Positions 27,455 through 37,983 of a stretch of DNA of 64,000 nucleotides are shown here, in pieces. The notes below the pieces were generated by a model. It saw only the letters and a list, made by a program, of their open reading frames with translations. It had not been told where the DNA came from and did not search any database. How positions within the stretch are numbered: the stretch's first letter is position 1; every line of letters starts with the position of its first letter. Origin of the DNA: Qipengyuania sp. ABI-127-1 (lineage in GTDB: Bacteria > Pseudomonadota > Alphaproteobacteria > Sphingomonadales > Sphingomonadaceae); NCBI GenBank assembly GCA_022953095.1, contig JALJCR010000003.1:62001-126000 (forward strand), read 5' to 3'. The translations under genes were made by a program, and so were the position numbers.

Positions 27455-28495
27455 TTAGAGGCCGCCCCCCGCTGCCAGCAGAAATGCCAGCCCCGCCGCA
27501 TAGACGAGGATGACGGCTACCGAATCCTCGCCCATTCTGAAGACGGTGCGATCCCGTCTTTCGATGAGCCCCAGCACGAATGCGCCCGACATCACCAGCG
27601 CGATAAGCGCCGCCATGGCTTCGAATGGACCTGCCATGGAAAGCACCGGGGGGCCGCTGGCGACGAGTTCGATAACGAGAATGAGGCCGAAATTGAACAG
27701 GTTGGAGCCGAACACCTCGCCGATCGCCAGTTCGTATCGCCGGTTGCGAATGGCGCCGATGATGGCAGAAAATTCGGGAAGCGAAGTTGCTGCCGATACG
27801 AAAAGGAATCCCATCAGGCTTCCGCCGATGCCCGTCGCGCCCGCGATCCTGATCGCCGTGGCTGCCAGCGTCGCCCCGGCGATCATGATGATACCGGCCA
27901 GCAGCGCGAGCCACAGGAACAGTCGCCGCCAACCGATGTCGCGCTGCTTTACCTCTTCGGCGAACGCCCGCTCGCTCTGGTCGATCACCTGCCACATCGG
28001 GCGCCGTTCGGCCCGGTCGGCGATGCCGATCGATGCTACCGAGGCAGCGAAGATCAGGCCCGGCCATAGGAATGGCCCGCCTATGGGTGTGCGCCCTTCG
28101 GCAGTGATCGCGGCGATGACCAGTGCCAGCACCATCATCCCCGAGACACCCTGGATCAGCGTGACCGGTCGAGCCACCACCGAAGTCAAGGGGCGCGACC
28201 CAATCAGCATATCGGCCACCGCAAGCAGCAGAATATTGAATGCCGCGCTACCCAGCACGTCGTTGGTCGCGAGAAGCGGCGCGCCGATTGCGGCCGCCGT
28301 TGTGGCAGTTGCAAGTTCGGGCAGGGAGGTAATGCCGCCCAATACCAGCATTCCGGCAAAACCCTGTCCCAGCCCGGTCTTGTCGCTCAGCGCAACGACA
28401 TAGCGCGGCAAGCGCGTGCCAGCCCACCATACTGCCCCGGCGGCCAGGCCGAAGCCGACAAGAGCGGCGGTTAAGGATGGTTCATTCACGAGCAT
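27455..28495 (-). CDS. CaCA-family sodium/calcium exchanger
   Basis: A 346-residue membrane protein with about ten helices and two inverted alpha-repeats: ITSLPELATA in the first and AATSLPEFSA, with EVFGSNLFNFGLI, in the second. These glutamate-containing motifs bind the cation in Na+/Ca2+ antiporters (YrbG/ChaA-like). The start is set at 28495 (MLVNEPSLTAAL) after GGGAAAG; the open frame upstream to 28726 contains an odd copy of the start region (see the repeat entries). It is divergent from the tandem Usp gene. Together with the P2-type pump it would give the island two Ca2+-handling proteins. Confidence 0.87.
   Translation of the reverse strand: MLVNEPSLTAALVGFGLAAGAVWWAGTRLPRYVVALSDKTGLGQGFAGMLVLGGITSLPELATATTAAAIGAPLLATNDVLGSAAFNILLLAVADMLIGSRPLTSVVARPVTLIQGVSGMMVLALVIAAITAEGRTPIGGPFLWPGLIFAASVASIGIADRAERRPMWQVIDQSERAFAEEVKQRDIGWRRLFLWLALLAGIIMIAGATLAATAIRIAGATGIGGSLMGFLFVSAATSLPEFSAIIGAIRNRRYELAIGEVFGSNLFNFGLILVIELVASGPPVLSMAGPFEAMAALIALVMSGAFVLGLIERRDRTVFRMGEDSVAVILVYAAGLAFLLAAGGGL
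28464..28483. repeat. Direct repeat copy 1 (within exchanger start)
   Basis: GCGGCGGTTAAGGATGGTTC matches the segment at 28614-28633 with one mismatch, exactly 150 bases apart. This copy encodes the EPSLTAA residues of the exchanger N-terminus on the minus strand. Confidence 0.6.
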
Positions 28496-28613
28496 AGCTT
28501 TCCCGGTTCGGCCGGAACCGGACCGGCGATGAAACGGTCGGGGCTGCGCTGGTACATGACCGCGCGTCTTCGCAGGAGCTGTTGGGCAGGGGCCATCCGT
28601 AACTATCCTGAGC

Positions 28614-28633
28614 GCGGCGGTTAAGGAGGGTTC
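28614..28633. repeat. Direct repeat copy 2 (ribosome-site copy)
   Basis: GCGGCGGTTAAGGAGGGTTC, one mismatch from the copy at 28464-28483. Its AAGGAGGG is a strong ribosome site seven bases before a TTG at 28638 that is in frame with the Usp gene. Confidence 0.6.
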
Positions 28634-28715
28634 CGTATTGGAAGCGCCCGGCACGGTCTTCACGCTGGGCAAATCGCTTGAGACTCGCTCTGCCCCGCTT
28701 TCCAAGGAGAACGTC

Positions 28716-29759
28716 GTGCCTGGCAACCAATTGAGAGGAATTGTGGATACCGGGCCGCGCTCCGCCCCCTTAACTTATCGCTCGCGCTCGGTGCCGCGCG
28801 GGCTTTTCCGACCATATAGCGACACGCCGCGCCTGGTGGCCTGTGTCGATGACGGGGATTTGGCCCGGCGCGTTTCTTCTCATGCCCTTGCGATTGCTCG
28901 CAGTCTTGGAATGGAAGTGACCTTTGCGCGGGTCATCGATGCCCCCGGAAAATCCGGATCGCCGGCGGACCCGGTCGAATGGCAATTGCGCCAGCACAGC
29001 CAGAAAAGGGACTTGCGCCTGTTCGCTGGCGAGAAGGAGGCCGCAGTAGCCGCCAACAGCGTTCTCCTGGCCGGTTGTCCGGCAGAGGAGATCAGTGATT
29101 GGGCGCTCGAACATGGCGCGACACTGCTCGTTTCGGGCTGCAGTCGAAGCGAGACCGCAAAAGGTCTCGGATCGACCGCCCAGTCGCTTCTCGATCGGGG
29201 CGAACATTCTCTCCTGCTGGTGCCTCCGGGACCGACGAAAGAGGGCGGCTACCGCCGGATAATGGTCCCGGTAGACGGATCGCACCGGGGCGATGCGGTG
29301 CTCCCGGTTGCCCGCCGTATCGCCCGGACCCATGGCGCCGATCTGGTGCTGGTTCATGTCGTACCGCAAGCGCAGATATTGGAGAGAGAGCGCACTCCGA
29401 ACCTCCAGCGGTTGAGTGTCGAGCTGGACAAGCAGCAGACCCGTTTCGGCAAAACGCATCTCGCGGACTTGCGGAGCCGCAGCGTAGAGGATGGTGTCGA
29501 AGTGCGAACGATCATTCGCGGCCCCGGAGATCCGCGAGCGTTGCTTCGCGAAACCGCCGTTTCGGAGAGTATCGACCTGATCGTCATGGCATCGCACGGT
29601 GTGACCGGGCTGGACGATGTCTCATGCGGTAGCGTGGCCGAATATCTGGCGGGCCACACCCCGGTACCGCTTCTGATCGTCAGGCCCAACCTGCGATGCA
29701 GTTTCAGCCCCGAGGAAAGAAGCTGCGGCCATTCTTCGGCCTTCCGTTTGACCGGGTGA
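28716..29759 (+). CDS. Tandem universal stress protein
   Basis: About 347 residues with an extended N-terminus and two Usp domains. The second domain starts YRRIMVPVDGS and ends with ASHGVTGLDD and a GSVAEYLAGH segment close to the ATP-binding signature; the first domain is degenerate. Two starts are credible: GTG at 28716 after AAGGAGA, chosen here, and TTG at 28638 after AAGGAGGG, which adds 26 residues. The stop lies inside a tandem 8-bp repeat that also contains the start of ndvB, so it heads a Usp-ndvB-ppsA-pfkB run. Confidence 0.85.
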   Translation: MPGNQLRGIVDTGPRSAPLTYRSRSVPRGLFRPYSDTPRLVACVDDGDLARRVSSHALAIARSLGMEVTFARVIDAPGKSGSPADPVEWQLRQHSQKRDLRLFAGEKEAAVAANSVLLAGCPAEEISDWALEHGATLLVSGCSRSETAKGLGSTAQSLLDRGEHSLLLVPPGPTKEGGYRRIMVPVDGSHRGDAVLPVARRIARTHGADLVLVHVVPQAQILERERTPNLQRLSVELDKQQTRFGKTHLADLRSRSVEDGVEVRTIIRGPGDPRALLRETAVSESIDLIVMASHGVTGLDDVSCGSVAEYLAGHTPVPLLIVRPNLRCSFSPEERSCGHSSAFRLTG

Positions 29760-29773
29760 CCGGGTGACCGGGT
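29750..29773 (+). repeat. Three tandem copies of GACCGGGT at the usp/ndvB junction
   Basis: GACCGGGT occurs three times in a row. The stop codon of the Usp gene (29757-29759) and the GTG start of ndvB (29764) both lie within it. A gain or loss of one unit would shift the end of Usp and the spacing to ndvB. Confidence 0.85.
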
Positions 29774-32700
29774 CGGCCGATCTCGAAACACCGCTGGAAC
29801 ATGCCGCCAACGATCTGGCTGCGGCGCACATGCTTGGCAGTTCGCCGCCCAGGCCGCTGGCGCTGCTCGACCGCATTGCGGAAACGAAGCGATGGTTCGA
29901 GGCGGCGCGCAAAGCCTGCGTCGATCCCCCGCCCCATGCCAGCAAAGCTGCCGAGTGGCTGCTTGACAATGATTATCACGTCTACCGCGCGCTACAGCAG
30001 ATAGGCAAGGATCTGGCGCAGACCTTCTATCGGCAACTCGCTGCACTCGGCGGAGAACGAGAGGGCATTCCACGGATTTACGATCTCGCGACCGAATATC
30101 TGCGCGCCAGCCACTTGCAGGTCTCCCCGAAAGGGCTTGCCGGTTTCGTCAATAGCTATCAGCGGCACCGGCCCCTCACGATTGCCGAAATCTGGGCTTT
30201 GCCCACGATGCTGCGAATTGCGAGCGTGGAGTTCCTCGTGACTTCGATGGATCGTTTGCTGGCGCTATCGCAGAGCCCGCCTTTCGCGGCCGATTGTACC
30301 TGCCTCGAAACGCTTTCGCTTGATCCAACCGAACGCGTCGCGCGTTCCATTGCCAATCTCGCCACCATAGCTTCGATTTCCTGGAAGGATTTTTTCGACA
30401 GCGTCAGCCTGGTCGAGAGAATTCTCTCGCGCGATCCGACGCATCACTATCCGCAAATGGATTTCGAGACCCGCGACCGTTACCGAAAGGCCGTCGAACG
30501 GATCGCGCGTGGCAGCGCGTGGACCGAAACCGACGTGGCAGAGGCCGCCCTGGGATGTGCCCGCGCCATGCCAAGCGCGGAGCCATCCGGTCATGTCGGA
30601 TATTGGCTGATCGATCGGGGCAGGCGCGCTCTCGAACGCAAACTCGGAGTATCTCTCAGCCTGGGCGAGCGTATGCGCCGCGCCGTTCTCGACAATCCGG
30701 GAAAGTTCTACGCATCGGCGCTGGTTCTCGGCGGATTGGGCGTGTTGATCCCGCCCGCGCTTTATCTCGCCCGTGTCGGATCGTCGCTAGAGGGCTGGAT
30801 CGGCGCGATGATCGTCAGCACCGTGCCTGCTTCGATTCTGGCGATCACCGCCTTGCACTGGACGATCACCCGCCTACTTCCTCCGTCCGTCCTGCCGAAA
30901 CTCGATTACCGCCGGGGATTGCCGGAGAATGCGAAATGCTTCGTAGTCGTGCCGGTCGTGATCGGCTCCGATACGGAAATTGCCAGCCTCTCCCAGCAGC
31001 TCGAGACGCATTGGCTCGCGAATGTCGACGCGCGGGTCCATGTAGCTCTCCTCGCCGATCTGGCCGATGCGCCCGAACAGGAAATGGAAAGCGATGCGCC
31101 CATTTCCGATGCGCTCGAAGAGGCGATCCTGAACCTCAATTGCAGGCATGGCAAATCGGAGGGTAGTGGACCTTTCCACCTACTTCTGCGGCCCCGCCAC
31201 TACAATTCGTCGGAAGCGTGCTGGATGGCATGGGAACGCAAGCGGGGAAAGCTGGAGCAATTCAATCGCCTGATCGTGGAAGGCGATCGGTCTGCATTCT
31301 CGATCCATATCGGCGATCCGGATGCGTTTCGCGACGTGCGTTATGTGGTGACTGTCGATGCCGACACCATGCTCCCGCCAGGCTCGGTGGCGCAGCTTGT
31401 CGGGACCATCGCGCATCCGCTGAACCGCGCCCGGTTCGATCCACAAAGCGGCAGGGTGCTGGGGGGCTACGCGCTGGTGCAACCGCGGGTGGAGATATCG
31501 CCGCAAGCGGGCAACCGCAGTCTGTTCGCAAGACTTTTCACCGGCGATACTGCGATCGACATTTACAGCCGGGCGGTGTCGGACGTGTATCAGGACCTGT
31601 TCGGCGCGGGGATTTTCGTCGGCAAGGGCGTGTATGACGTCGGTGCCTTCCACGCCGCGATTGACGGTCGCGTTCCGGAAAACCGAATCCTGAGCCACGA
31701 TCTGTTCGAAGGAGCACACGGTCGCGCCGCGCTGGCCACGGACATCGTGCTCTACGAGAATTTTCCGGCGAGCTATCCAGAGTATGCCCGCAGATTGCAT
31801 CGCTGGATCCGCGGCGACTGGCAGCTTCTCGCATGGCTGTGGCCGCGCGTACCCGGTCCCGGCGGCGCGCGGCTAAAAAGTTCGATCAGCGGGATCGACC
31901 GGTGGAAGATGCTCGACAACCTTCGCCGAAGTCTGATTGCGCCGGGCCTTCTGTTCATGGCGCTTGCAGGCTGGTTCGTGCTTCCCGGGCACCCCGCCTT
32001 CTGGACTGTTCTCGTAATCCTCGCCCCCGGCTGGCAGCTCATGACCGATATCGTCAGCGGGCTGGCGCGCGGAAGGAGAGTTGGCGCCAGCTATGGTCTG
32101 GCCAACCGGCTTGCAGACCAGGCAGGGCGCTGGCTGTTGCTGATGGTCTATCTGATGCACGAGGCGACCTTGTCGCTTCATGCCATCGGGATCACCTTGT
32201 GGCGCACCTTTGTCAGTCATCGGCATATGTTGCAGTGGACTGCGGCAGCGCAAGTCGCGGCCCGTATGGGCCAGACCAGTCCTCGCCGCACGGTCTGGCG
32301 CGAGATGTGGCTGGGCTCGCTCGTGGCGGCGCTTACCGGCGTCGCGCTGGCCGTGTTGCGGCCGAATGCCCTGCCGATCGCCTTGCCTTTGCTGGCGGCG
32401 TGGCTGGCGGCACCCGAGATTGCGCTTTTCACCGGACGGCCGCGGCGGGCCAAGGCCATTCCGCTCGGCGATGGGGATGATCGCTTCTTGCGTTTGTTGG
32501 CCCGCCGTACCTGGTATTTCTTCGAATGTTTCGCCGGGCCGGAAGACAATTGGCTGCCGCCCGACAACTATCAGGCGCCGCCGCACGAGGAGATCGCCCA
32601 CCGCACCTCGCCGACCAATATCGGGATGCTGCTGATTTCCACCGCAGCCGCCTGGGATCTGGGCTTTCTCGGCAGGCAGGAACTGACCGCGCGGGGGCGG

Positions 32701-35700
32701 AATATGCTCGATGCGCTGGAGCAGTTGGAACGGTATCGCGGGCATTTCTTCAACTGGTATGATACCCGACACTTGCGTCCGCTCGAGCCGCGTTATGTCT
32801 CGACCGTGGATAGTGGCAACCTCGCCGTCAGCCTGATCGCCTATGCAGAAACCCTCCGCGAAGCCGCGGCCTCCCCGGATATGGAAGCCCAGCGCTGGTC
32901 CGGCCTTCGCGATATTCTCGACCTCCTCGAAGAAGCCGCGTCCGGCCTTCCCGGGTCCGATTCGCTGCTGACCCGCCTGGCTACGATCCGCTCCGGCGCG
33001 GAGGGAGCGGAGGAAAGCCGACCTGCTACGCAGGCGAAGATGGTCGACGGATTTCGCAGCGGCGAAGTGTTCGCTCTTGCAGACGATGTCGAAGCTATTG
33101 TGGCCGCTACCGGCGACGCTGCGCCAGAACAGTTGCAGGACTTGCTCGTCTGGCTTGAGCGTTTCCGCCATCACGTGGCCGAAATGAACCGCGATCTCAA
33201 TGCGCCGGAGGGGCTGCGCGGCGATATGATCGAATTGGCCGACGAAGCAGAGGCTCTGGCCTGGTCGATGGATTTCGCCTGGCTCTACGATCGTGAACGC
33301 CGCCTGTTCTTTATCGGTCACAATGTCACTGCCAGCCGGATCGATACGCATCACTACGATTTGCTGGCATCGGAGGCCCGGCTAGCGAGCTTCTTTGCAA
33401 TCGCCAAAGGCGATGTGCCGCCCGAACACTGGTTCCACCTTCAGCGACCCGTAACCAAGACCGAAGGCGGATTGTCGCTCGTCTCGTGGAACGGTTCGAT
33501 GTTCGAATATCTCATGCCGCGACTGCTGCTTCGCGGCGAGCCTGAGACCTTACTGGGCGAGAGCGAGCGTGTAGCGGTCGAGATCCAGCGGCGTTACGGG
33601 AGCAAACAGGGAATACCCTGGGGGATTTCGGAATCCGCCTATGCCGAACGCGATCCCGAGCACCGCTATCGCTACCAGGCATTCGGCACACCCGGGCTCG
33701 GTCTCAAGCGCGGCCTCGCGCGGGATCACGTCGTGGCGCCCTATGCGTCCGCACTTGCTCTGGCCGTCGCCCCACGTCTCGCGACCGAAAATCTCAAGGA
33801 CTTGACGGAGCTTGGTGCGCAAAGCCGCTACGGCATGTGGGAAGCGCTGGATTTCACTCCCGACCGTGCTCCCGCTTCGCAGCCGTTTGTGCCGGTCATG
33901 GCCTATATGGCGCATCATCAGGGCATGGTGATCTGCGCCATAGCCAATGCGCTGACGCAGGATCGCATGGTCACACGCTTCCTTCGCGATCCGCAGATGG
34001 GACTGGTCTCGCTTCTGTTGAGTGAGCGAGTGCCGCGCGAACTGCCCCCGGAGATCGAGCGTTTGGAAACAGTGGATGCCACGGCGGGAGGGGTTGAGAT
34101 CGAGCCGATTGCTCCCTGGACGCCCCGCGCATTGCCCTTCCCGCAGATTCAGGTGCTGGGGAATGGACGCCTGTCGAGCTGGATCGGCGAAAGCGGGGGC
34201 GGCACGCTGCGCTGGCAGAAACAGGCGCTGACCCGATTTTCCCCCGACGCAACACGCGATGCGGAAGGAATGTGGCTTTACCTACAGGATGTCGAAAGTG
34301 GCGCACTGTGGTCGGCCACCCGCCAGCCGACCGGCGCGGTTCCCGATGAATATCAGGTTCAGTTCCAACCGCATCTCGCGGAGTTCCACCGCCGTGACCA
34401 GGGTATCGACCTGCGGATGGAAGTATGCGTGGGAAGCGGCGAGGACATCGAAATGCGCCGCGTCACACTGATAAACGAAGGCCTCGGGACGCGGCGCCTG
34501 CGGCTGACCAGCTATGCCGAGATCGTCCTTGCCCCGCCGCTGGAAGATGAACGGCACCCGGCGTTCAGCAAGCTGTTCACCGGCGGAGAATTCGTCCGTC
34601 AGATAGGCGGCCTCGCGTTCAAGCGCAGGCCGCGGAAACCCGGCGAAGCGCACCCATCGCTGGCTCAGTTCGTCATCGATGGCGATGGCCCGATCAGCGG
34701 GCTGCGATACGAAGTCGACCGGCGGGCGTTTATCGGCCGCGGGCGCGGTCTGGACGACCCGCTGGGTGCATCGCATCCGCTGAACGGTACGAGCGGCTTC
34801 ACACTCGACCCGATTTCCGCATTGCAATGGGAGGTTGCACTGGAACCGGGAGAACGACGGGTGATGTGCCTGGTCACTGCCGTGGCGGCCAGCGCGGGAA
34901 ATGCGCTGGAAATGGCCGCGCGCCATGCCACTCTGGCTTCGATGGACTGGATCGTCGGCGATGCGGCTCTGGAATCGGCCCGCACGATCGCGCGCGGCAA
35001 ATTGCGTTCGGCGGACCTGCCCCATGTGCAGGCACTGGGTTCGCTGATGATTTACCCGCATGGCGCTTTGCGGGCCAAGCCGGAGCGGATCCGGGCAAAC
35101 AGCCTCGGTCAGTCGAACCTCTGGGGTCTTGCGTTGTCCGGAGACTATCCGATCCTGTTGATGCGTGTAAACGGAGACTGGAAAGGGCTGCTCGCGCAAG
35201 TCGCAAGCGCGCACGAATTGTGGCGCCGCGCGGGGCTGCCGGTCGATCTTGTCATTCTGCAAAATTCCGGCTCGGCCTATATCGAGCCACTCCGCGAAGC
35301 TCTGCTGGAATTGCTTAGAGAGATGGGCGCCCGCGACATGCTTGGGCGCAATGGCGGTCTGCACCTTCTCTTCGCGGACCAGGGTGGTGAAGAACAAACG
35401 AGAATGCTCGAGACAATGGCCTGGGCCATTCTCGACGATGCGTGCGGCCCACTCGACCGGCAGCTAGCCCGAGCAGTGACATCGGGTGCCCTCCCGCCGC
35501 CGATCCTGCCGACCTTCCCCCGCTCGCCCGTTGTGGCCGATCAACCTACCGCGAGCGAAAAGCTGTCATTTTTCAATCAATATGGTGGCTTCGCGCGTGA
35601 TGGGAGCGAATATGCGATCCGGTTGGCCCAGGGGCAGGGCACCCCTGCGCCCTGGACCAACATATTGGCCAACGAAGCGTTCGGCACGCTGGTCACCGAA

Positions 35701-37983
35701 AGCGGTGGCGGCTTTACCTGGTCGATCAACAGCGGCGAATATCGTATCACGCCCTGGACGAACGATCCGGTAATCGACCGTCCCGGCGAAGCCCTCTACC
35801 TGAGAGACGAGGAATCAGTCGCCATCTGGACGGTGACGCCAGCCCCTGCCGGACACGATCAGACATGCCATGTCCGACATGGCATGGGCTATTCCGAATG
35901 GCGTTGCGTCTCGCACGGGCTGGAACAGGAGCAGCGGGTCTTCGTGGCGCCGGATGCTCCGATAAAGCTGATCCGCCTTCGGTTGAGGAACAATACCCGG
36001 CGACATCGCAGGCTTACCGCGACCTATTATTGCGAATGGCTGCTGGGATCGCTCCCATCGGTCTCCCGCCATCATGTTTGTTGCCGTTTCGATGAAGCGG
36101 AGCAGCTCATCATCGCTGTCAATCCCTGGAATGGGGACTCCGCCGAACGGCGCGCTTTCCTCGGCGCTACCCATCAGGCGCACGGTTTCACCAGCGACCG
36201 TGAGGAGTTCCTCGGTCGGGAGGGCCGCTTTGCCGAACCCGAAGCGTTGCGCAGGTGGGGGCTGAGCAACAGGCAGATCGCCGGGGCCGATGCCTGCGGC
36301 GCTTATCAGGTCCATATCGAACTTGCTCCCGGCGCAAGTGACGAAGTCACCTTCATTCTCGGTGATGCAGCGAGTGATGAAGAGGCAGTGGCGCTGGCCC
36401 GCCAGTGGAAAGTACCTGCGGCCACTCCGCAAGCCGAAGCTGCATTGGCACGGAAATGGGACGATCTGCTCACGCGCGTCAGCGTGGAGACACCGGATCG
36501 CGCCTTCGATCTGATGATCAATCGCTGGTTGGTCTATCAATCGCTGTCGTCGCGGGTCCTGGCGCGCGCGGGTTTTTACCAGGCGAGCGGAGCTTTCGGT
36601 TTTCGCGATCAGCTTCAGGACGTGCTTGCCCTGCTGTTCATCGATCCCGCCAGGGTCCGGTCCCACATCCTGACCTGCGCCGCGCACCAGTTCGAGGAGG
36701 GGGATGTCCTGCATTGGTGGCATCCTCCTTCGGGCCGGGGGGTTCGCACGCGGTTCTCCGACGATCTTCTATGGCTGCCCTACGCAACCGGCACGTATGT
36801 GCGCGCGACCGGCGATCTGAGTATCCTCGAGGAAGAGGTATCGTTTCTTTCGGCGCCGCCGCTCGGTCCTGACGAACATGATCGTTATGCCCTGTTCGAG
36901 CGGTCGGAGGCCCGGGCTCCGCTGATCGATCATTGCGAGCGGGCTCTGGAACGGGTTGCGCTGGGTGCGCACGGCCTGCCACTCATGGGTACGGGCGACT
37001 GGAACGACGGGATGGACCGTGTCGGCGATCGCGGAAGAGGCGAGAGCGTATGGCTGGCCTGGTTCGCTTCGGTATCGGCCGACCTGCTGGCCGATCTTCA
37101 GAGCAGAATGGATCGTCCACAGGAGGCGGAGCAATGGATGCAGACGGCAGGTCGCTGGCGGCGCAATGCCGAAGATGCAGGGTGGGACGGCGCCTGGTAC
37201 CGGAGAGCCTATGACGACGAGGGCCACCCGTTGGGATCGGCGCGCGAGACCGAATGCCGGATCGATTCGATTTCCCAGAGCTGGGCGGTCTTCGCCGGTG
37301 CGGATCCGGAACGCACGGCACTTGCGCTCGATGCGGCGCGGCGCGAACTGATCGATGGCGAAGCCCGGCTGGCGCGGCTCTTGTGGCCCCCATTCGACCG
37401 GGGCCTCATCGATCCGGGCTATATTGCCGCTTACCCACCGGGGCTGCGGGAGAATGGCGGGCAATATTCCCACGCCGCCGCGTGGCTGGGCCTGGCACTG
37501 GCGCAAACCGGCGATGCCGACGGCGCGCTCGACATCTTTCATATGATCTGTCCAGCCACACGCACGGCTAACGCCGAAGGGGCAGAACACTATCGGATCG
37601 AACCCTATGTGGTGGCGGGAGATATCGCCTCGGCACCGCCGCATGGCGGAAAGGGTGGCTGGAGCTGGTACACTGGCGCGGCGGCCTGGACCTGGCGGTT
37701 GGGCGTGGAAGGTCTGCTCGGTCTTTCTTTGGAAGGCGGCAAGGTCCGTATCGCCCCGGTGCTGCCGAGTGATTGGCCCGGCTATCGCGCGACATTGCGG
37801 CGCGGCGATGCAACGCTTGAAATCGAGGTTTCGGTTGCGCCGGAGCTGTCCGATATTCGCCTTACGGTCGATGGCGAAGGCTTCCCCGGCGATGCCATTC
37901 CCTTCCCTCCCGCCGGAAAAACCCATTCGGTTCGGGTCCTGTGCCCGGCGAAGCAGCCCGAGATTGCAGGAGAGCGCGTGTGA
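29764..37983 (+). CDS. ndvB: Cyclic beta-1,2-glucan synthase
   Basis: A 2739-residue membrane enzyme, close to the 2830 or so of rhizobial NdvB/ChvB. It has an N-terminal region, membrane helices (about 310-365 and 710-850), a glycosyltransferase-84 domain with the DAD motif (Asp532, Asp534) and R-W (680-681) in HRWIRGDWQ, a glucoamylase-like middle, and a C-terminal GH94 phosphorylase-like domain with TGDWNDGMD (Asp2415). It makes and trims cyclic glucans that are exported to the periplasm. It starts with GTG and has no clear ribosome site, so it depends on coupling to the Usp gene. The last codons overlap ppsA. Confidence 0.92.
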   Translation: MTGSADLETPLEHAANDLAAAHMLGSSPPRPLALLDRIAETKRWFEAARKACVDPPPHASKAAEWLLDNDYHVYRALQQIGKDLAQTFYRQLAALGGEREGIPRIYDLATEYLRASHLQVSPKGLAGFVNSYQRHRPLTIAEIWALPTMLRIASVEFLVTSMDRLLALSQSPPFAADCTCLETLSLDPTERVARSIANLATIASISWKDFFDSVSLVERILSRDPTHHYPQMDFETRDRYRKAVERIARGSAWTETDVAEAALGCARAMPSAEPSGHVGYWLIDRGRRALERKLGVSLSLGERMRRAVLDNPGKFYASALVLGGLGVLIPPALYLARVGSSLEGWIGAMIVSTVPASILAITALHWTITRLLPPSVLPKLDYRRGLPENAKCFVVVPVVIGSDTEIASLSQQLETHWLANVDARVHVALLADLADAPEQEMESDAPISDALEEAILNLNCRHGKSEGSGPFHLLLRPRHYNSSEACWMAWERKRGKLEQFNRLIVEGDRSAFSIHIGDPDAFRDVRYVVTVDADTMLPPGSVAQLVGTIAHPLNRARFDPQSGRVLGGYALVQPRVEISPQAGNRSLFARLFTGDTAIDIYSRAVSDVYQDLFGAGIFVGKGVYDVGAFHAAIDGRVPENRILSHDLFEGAHGRAALATDIVLYENFPASYPEYARRLHRWIRGDWQLLAWLWPRVPGPGGARLKSSISGIDRWKMLDNLRRSLIAPGLLFMALAGWFVLPGHPAFWTVLVILAPGWQLMTDIVSGLARGRRVGASYGLANRLADQAGRWLLLMVYLMHEATLSLHAIGITLWRTFVSHRHMLQWTAAAQVAARMGQTSPRRTVWREMWLGSLVAALTGVALAVLRPNALPIALPLLAAWLAAPEIALFTGRPRRAKAIPLGDGDDRFLRLLARRTWYFFECFAGPEDNWLPPDNYQAPPHEEIAHRTSPTNIGMLLISTAAAWDLGFLGRQELTARGRNMLDALEQLERYRGHFFNWYDTRHLRPLEPRYVSTVDSGNLAVSLIAYAETLREAAASPDMEAQRWSGLRDILDLLEEAASGLPGSDSLLTRLATIRSGAEGAEESRPATQAKMVDGFRSGEVFALADDVEAIVAATGDAAPEQLQDLLVWLERFRHHVAEMNRDLNAPEGLRGDMIELADEAEALAWSMDFAWLYDRERRLFFIGHNVTASRIDTHHYDLLASEARLASFFAIAKGDVPPEHWFHLQRPVTKTEGGLSLVSWNGSMFEYLMPRLLLRGEPETLLGESERVAVEIQRRYGSKQGIPWGISESAYAERDPEHRYRYQAFGTPGLGLKRGLARDHVVAPYASALALAVAPRLATENLKDLTELGAQSRYGMWEALDFTPDRAPASQPFVPVMAYMAHHQGMVICAIANALTQDRMVTRFLRDPQMGLVSLLLSERVPRELPPEIERLETVDATAGGVEIEPIAPWTPRALPFPQIQVLGNGRLSSWIGESGGGTLRWQKQALTRFSPDATRDAEGMWLYLQDVESGALWSATRQPTGAVPDEYQVQFQPHLAEFHRRDQGIDLRMEVCVGSGEDIEMRRVTLINEGLGTRRLRLTSYAEIVLAPPLEDERHPAFSKLFTGGEFVRQIGGLAFKRRPRKPGEAHPSLAQFVIDGDGPISGLRYEVDRRAFIGRGRGLDDPLGASHPLNGTSGFTLDPISALQWEVALEPGERRVMCLVTAVAASAGNALEMAARHATLASMDWIVGDAALESARTIARGKLRSADLPHVQALGSLMIYPHGALRAKPERIRANSLGQSNLWGLALSGDYPILLMRVNGDWKGLLAQVASAHELWRRAGLPVDLVILQNSGSAYIEPLREALLELLREMGARDMLGRNGGLHLLFADQGGEEQTRMLETMAWAILDDACGPLDRQLARAVTSGALPPPILPTFPRSPVVADQPTASEKLSFFNQYGGFARDGSEYAIRLAQGQGTPAPWTNILANEAFGTLVTESGGGFTWSINSGEYRITPWTNDPVIDRPGEALYLRDEESVAIWTVTPAPAGHDQTCHVRHGMGYSEWRCVSHGLEQEQRVFVAPDAPIKLIRLRLRNNTRRHRRLTATYYCEWLLGSLPSVSRHHVCCRFDEAEQLIIAVNPWNGDSAERRAFLGATHQAHGFTSDREEFLGREGRFAEPEALRRWGLSNRQIAGADACGAYQVHIELAPGASDEVTFILGDAASDEEAVALARQWKVPAATPQAEAALARKWDDLLTRVSVETPDRAFDLMINRWLVYQSLSSRVLARAGFYQASGAFGFRDQLQDVLALLFIDPARVRSHILTCAAHQFEEGDVLHWWHPPSGRGVRTRFSDDLLWLPYATGTYVRATGDLSILEEEVSFLSAPPLGPDEHDRYALFERSEARAPLIDHCERALERVALGAHGLPLMGTGDWNDGMDRVGDRGRGESVWLAWFASVSADLLADLQSRMDRPQEAEQWMQTAGRWRRNAEDAGWDGAWYRRAYDDEGHPLGSARETECRIDSISQSWAVFAGADPERTALALDAARRELIDGEARLARLLWPPFDRGLIDPGYIAAYPPGLRENGGQYSHAAAWLGLALAQTGDADGALDIFHMICPATRTANAEGAEHYRIEPYVVAGDIASAPPHGGKGGWSWYTGAAAWTWRLGVEGLLGLSLEGGKVRIAPVLPSDWPGYRATLRRGDATLEIEVSVAPELSDIRLTVDGEGFPGDAIPFPPAGKTHSVRVLCPAKQPEIAGERV

